A stretch of 33,344 nt of DNA from the NCBI GenBank assembly GCA_900539465.1, contig UQCF01000019.1, forward strand, positions 1-33,344, in the 5' to 3' direction. Under the pieces are notes generated by a model that searched no databases, was not told where the DNA came from, and worked only from the letters and a program-made list of their open reading frames with translations. A program made the translations under genes and the position numbers. The stretch's first letter is position 1. Each line of letters starts with the position of its first letter. Positions 33,294 to 33,344 of this stretch are shown piece after piece. The stretch comes from an uncultured Ruminococcus sp. (GTDB taxonomy: Bacteria; Bacillota; Clostridia; Oscillospirales; Acutalibacteraceae).

Positions 33294-33344
33294 TTTTATT
33301 ATCCTTTCTTTATTTAAATATCAACCTCCTATGCAGCCTTAAAT

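Noticed and set aside
1..33344. CRISPR array, tRNA or rRNA genes, insertion sequences
   Set aside because: No regularly spaced repeats, cloverleaf-type sequences, rRNA-conserved segments or transposase motifs were seen on either strand.

Overview
The window looks like the chromosome of an anaerobic, low-to-mid GC, Gram-positive bacterium of the Clostridia, most likely a gut Oscillospiraceae-like lineage. I infer this from strong AGGAGG-type ribosome binding sites, sigma-A promoters with 17-bp spacers, a cmk-plsC-ispH/rpsA cluster in which IspH is fused to ribosomal protein S1, a PBSX-type terminase, and intracellular fucosidase and esterase genes. No species name can be given from sequence alone. 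I see no rRNA, tRNA, CRISPR array, transposase or integrase.

Layout. (1) 1-475: the start of a secreted DUF6273-like protein on the minus strand, cut by the window edge; a near-identical 5' end recurs at 30,652-30,689. (2) 727-5816, plus strand: an operon of a membrane FHA protein, proB, proA, a membrane-anchored hypothetical and a secreted subtilisin-like protease. (3) 5819-10028, minus strand: a SAM methyltransferase, then a two-gene glycan unit (SGNH/CE2-like esterase and a large glycoside-hydrolase-like protein). (4) 10134-12569, plus strand: an FkbM methyltransferase and a CPBP-like membrane protein. (5) 12759-14432, minus strand: an orphan protein with a C-terminal membrane hairpin and its own promoter.

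(6) 14555-21009, minus strand: the most striking region. Eight tightly packed genes form a complete phage head-and-packaging module: small terminase, large terminase, portal, prohead protease, HK97-type major capsid protein, two connector/adaptor proteins, and a chimeric tail-terminator/fibre-like protein. There is no integrase, repressor, replication gene, tail-tube, tape measure, holin or lysin on either side. All reading frames are open and key catalytic residues of the terminase and protease are visible. This could be the packaging half of a capsid-forming satellite, a domesticated gene-transfer-agent-like particle, or a prophage remnant left by one large internal deletion. The last gene has lost or lacks a normal start: an ACG codon sits at ideal distance from a strong Shine-Dalgarno.

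(7) 21182-24049, minus strand: a GH95 alpha-L-fucosidase and a HAD-IB phosphatase, with a near-consensus promoter and a strong terminator. (8) 24181-28800, plus strand: a core operon of BaiN-like flavoprotein, cmk, plsC and the ispH-rpsA fusion, which keeps an internal ribosome binding site and ATG for free S1. (9) 29037-33293, minus strand: a parallel beta-helix protein without a signal peptide, followed by the full-length secreted DUF6273-like paralogue.

The housekeeping operons (proline synthesis, CMP kinase, phospholipid acylation, isoprenoids, translation) are on the plus strand. Accessory functions (glycan use, surface proteins, phage module) are mostly on the minus strand. No gene-free stretch exceeds 300 bases.
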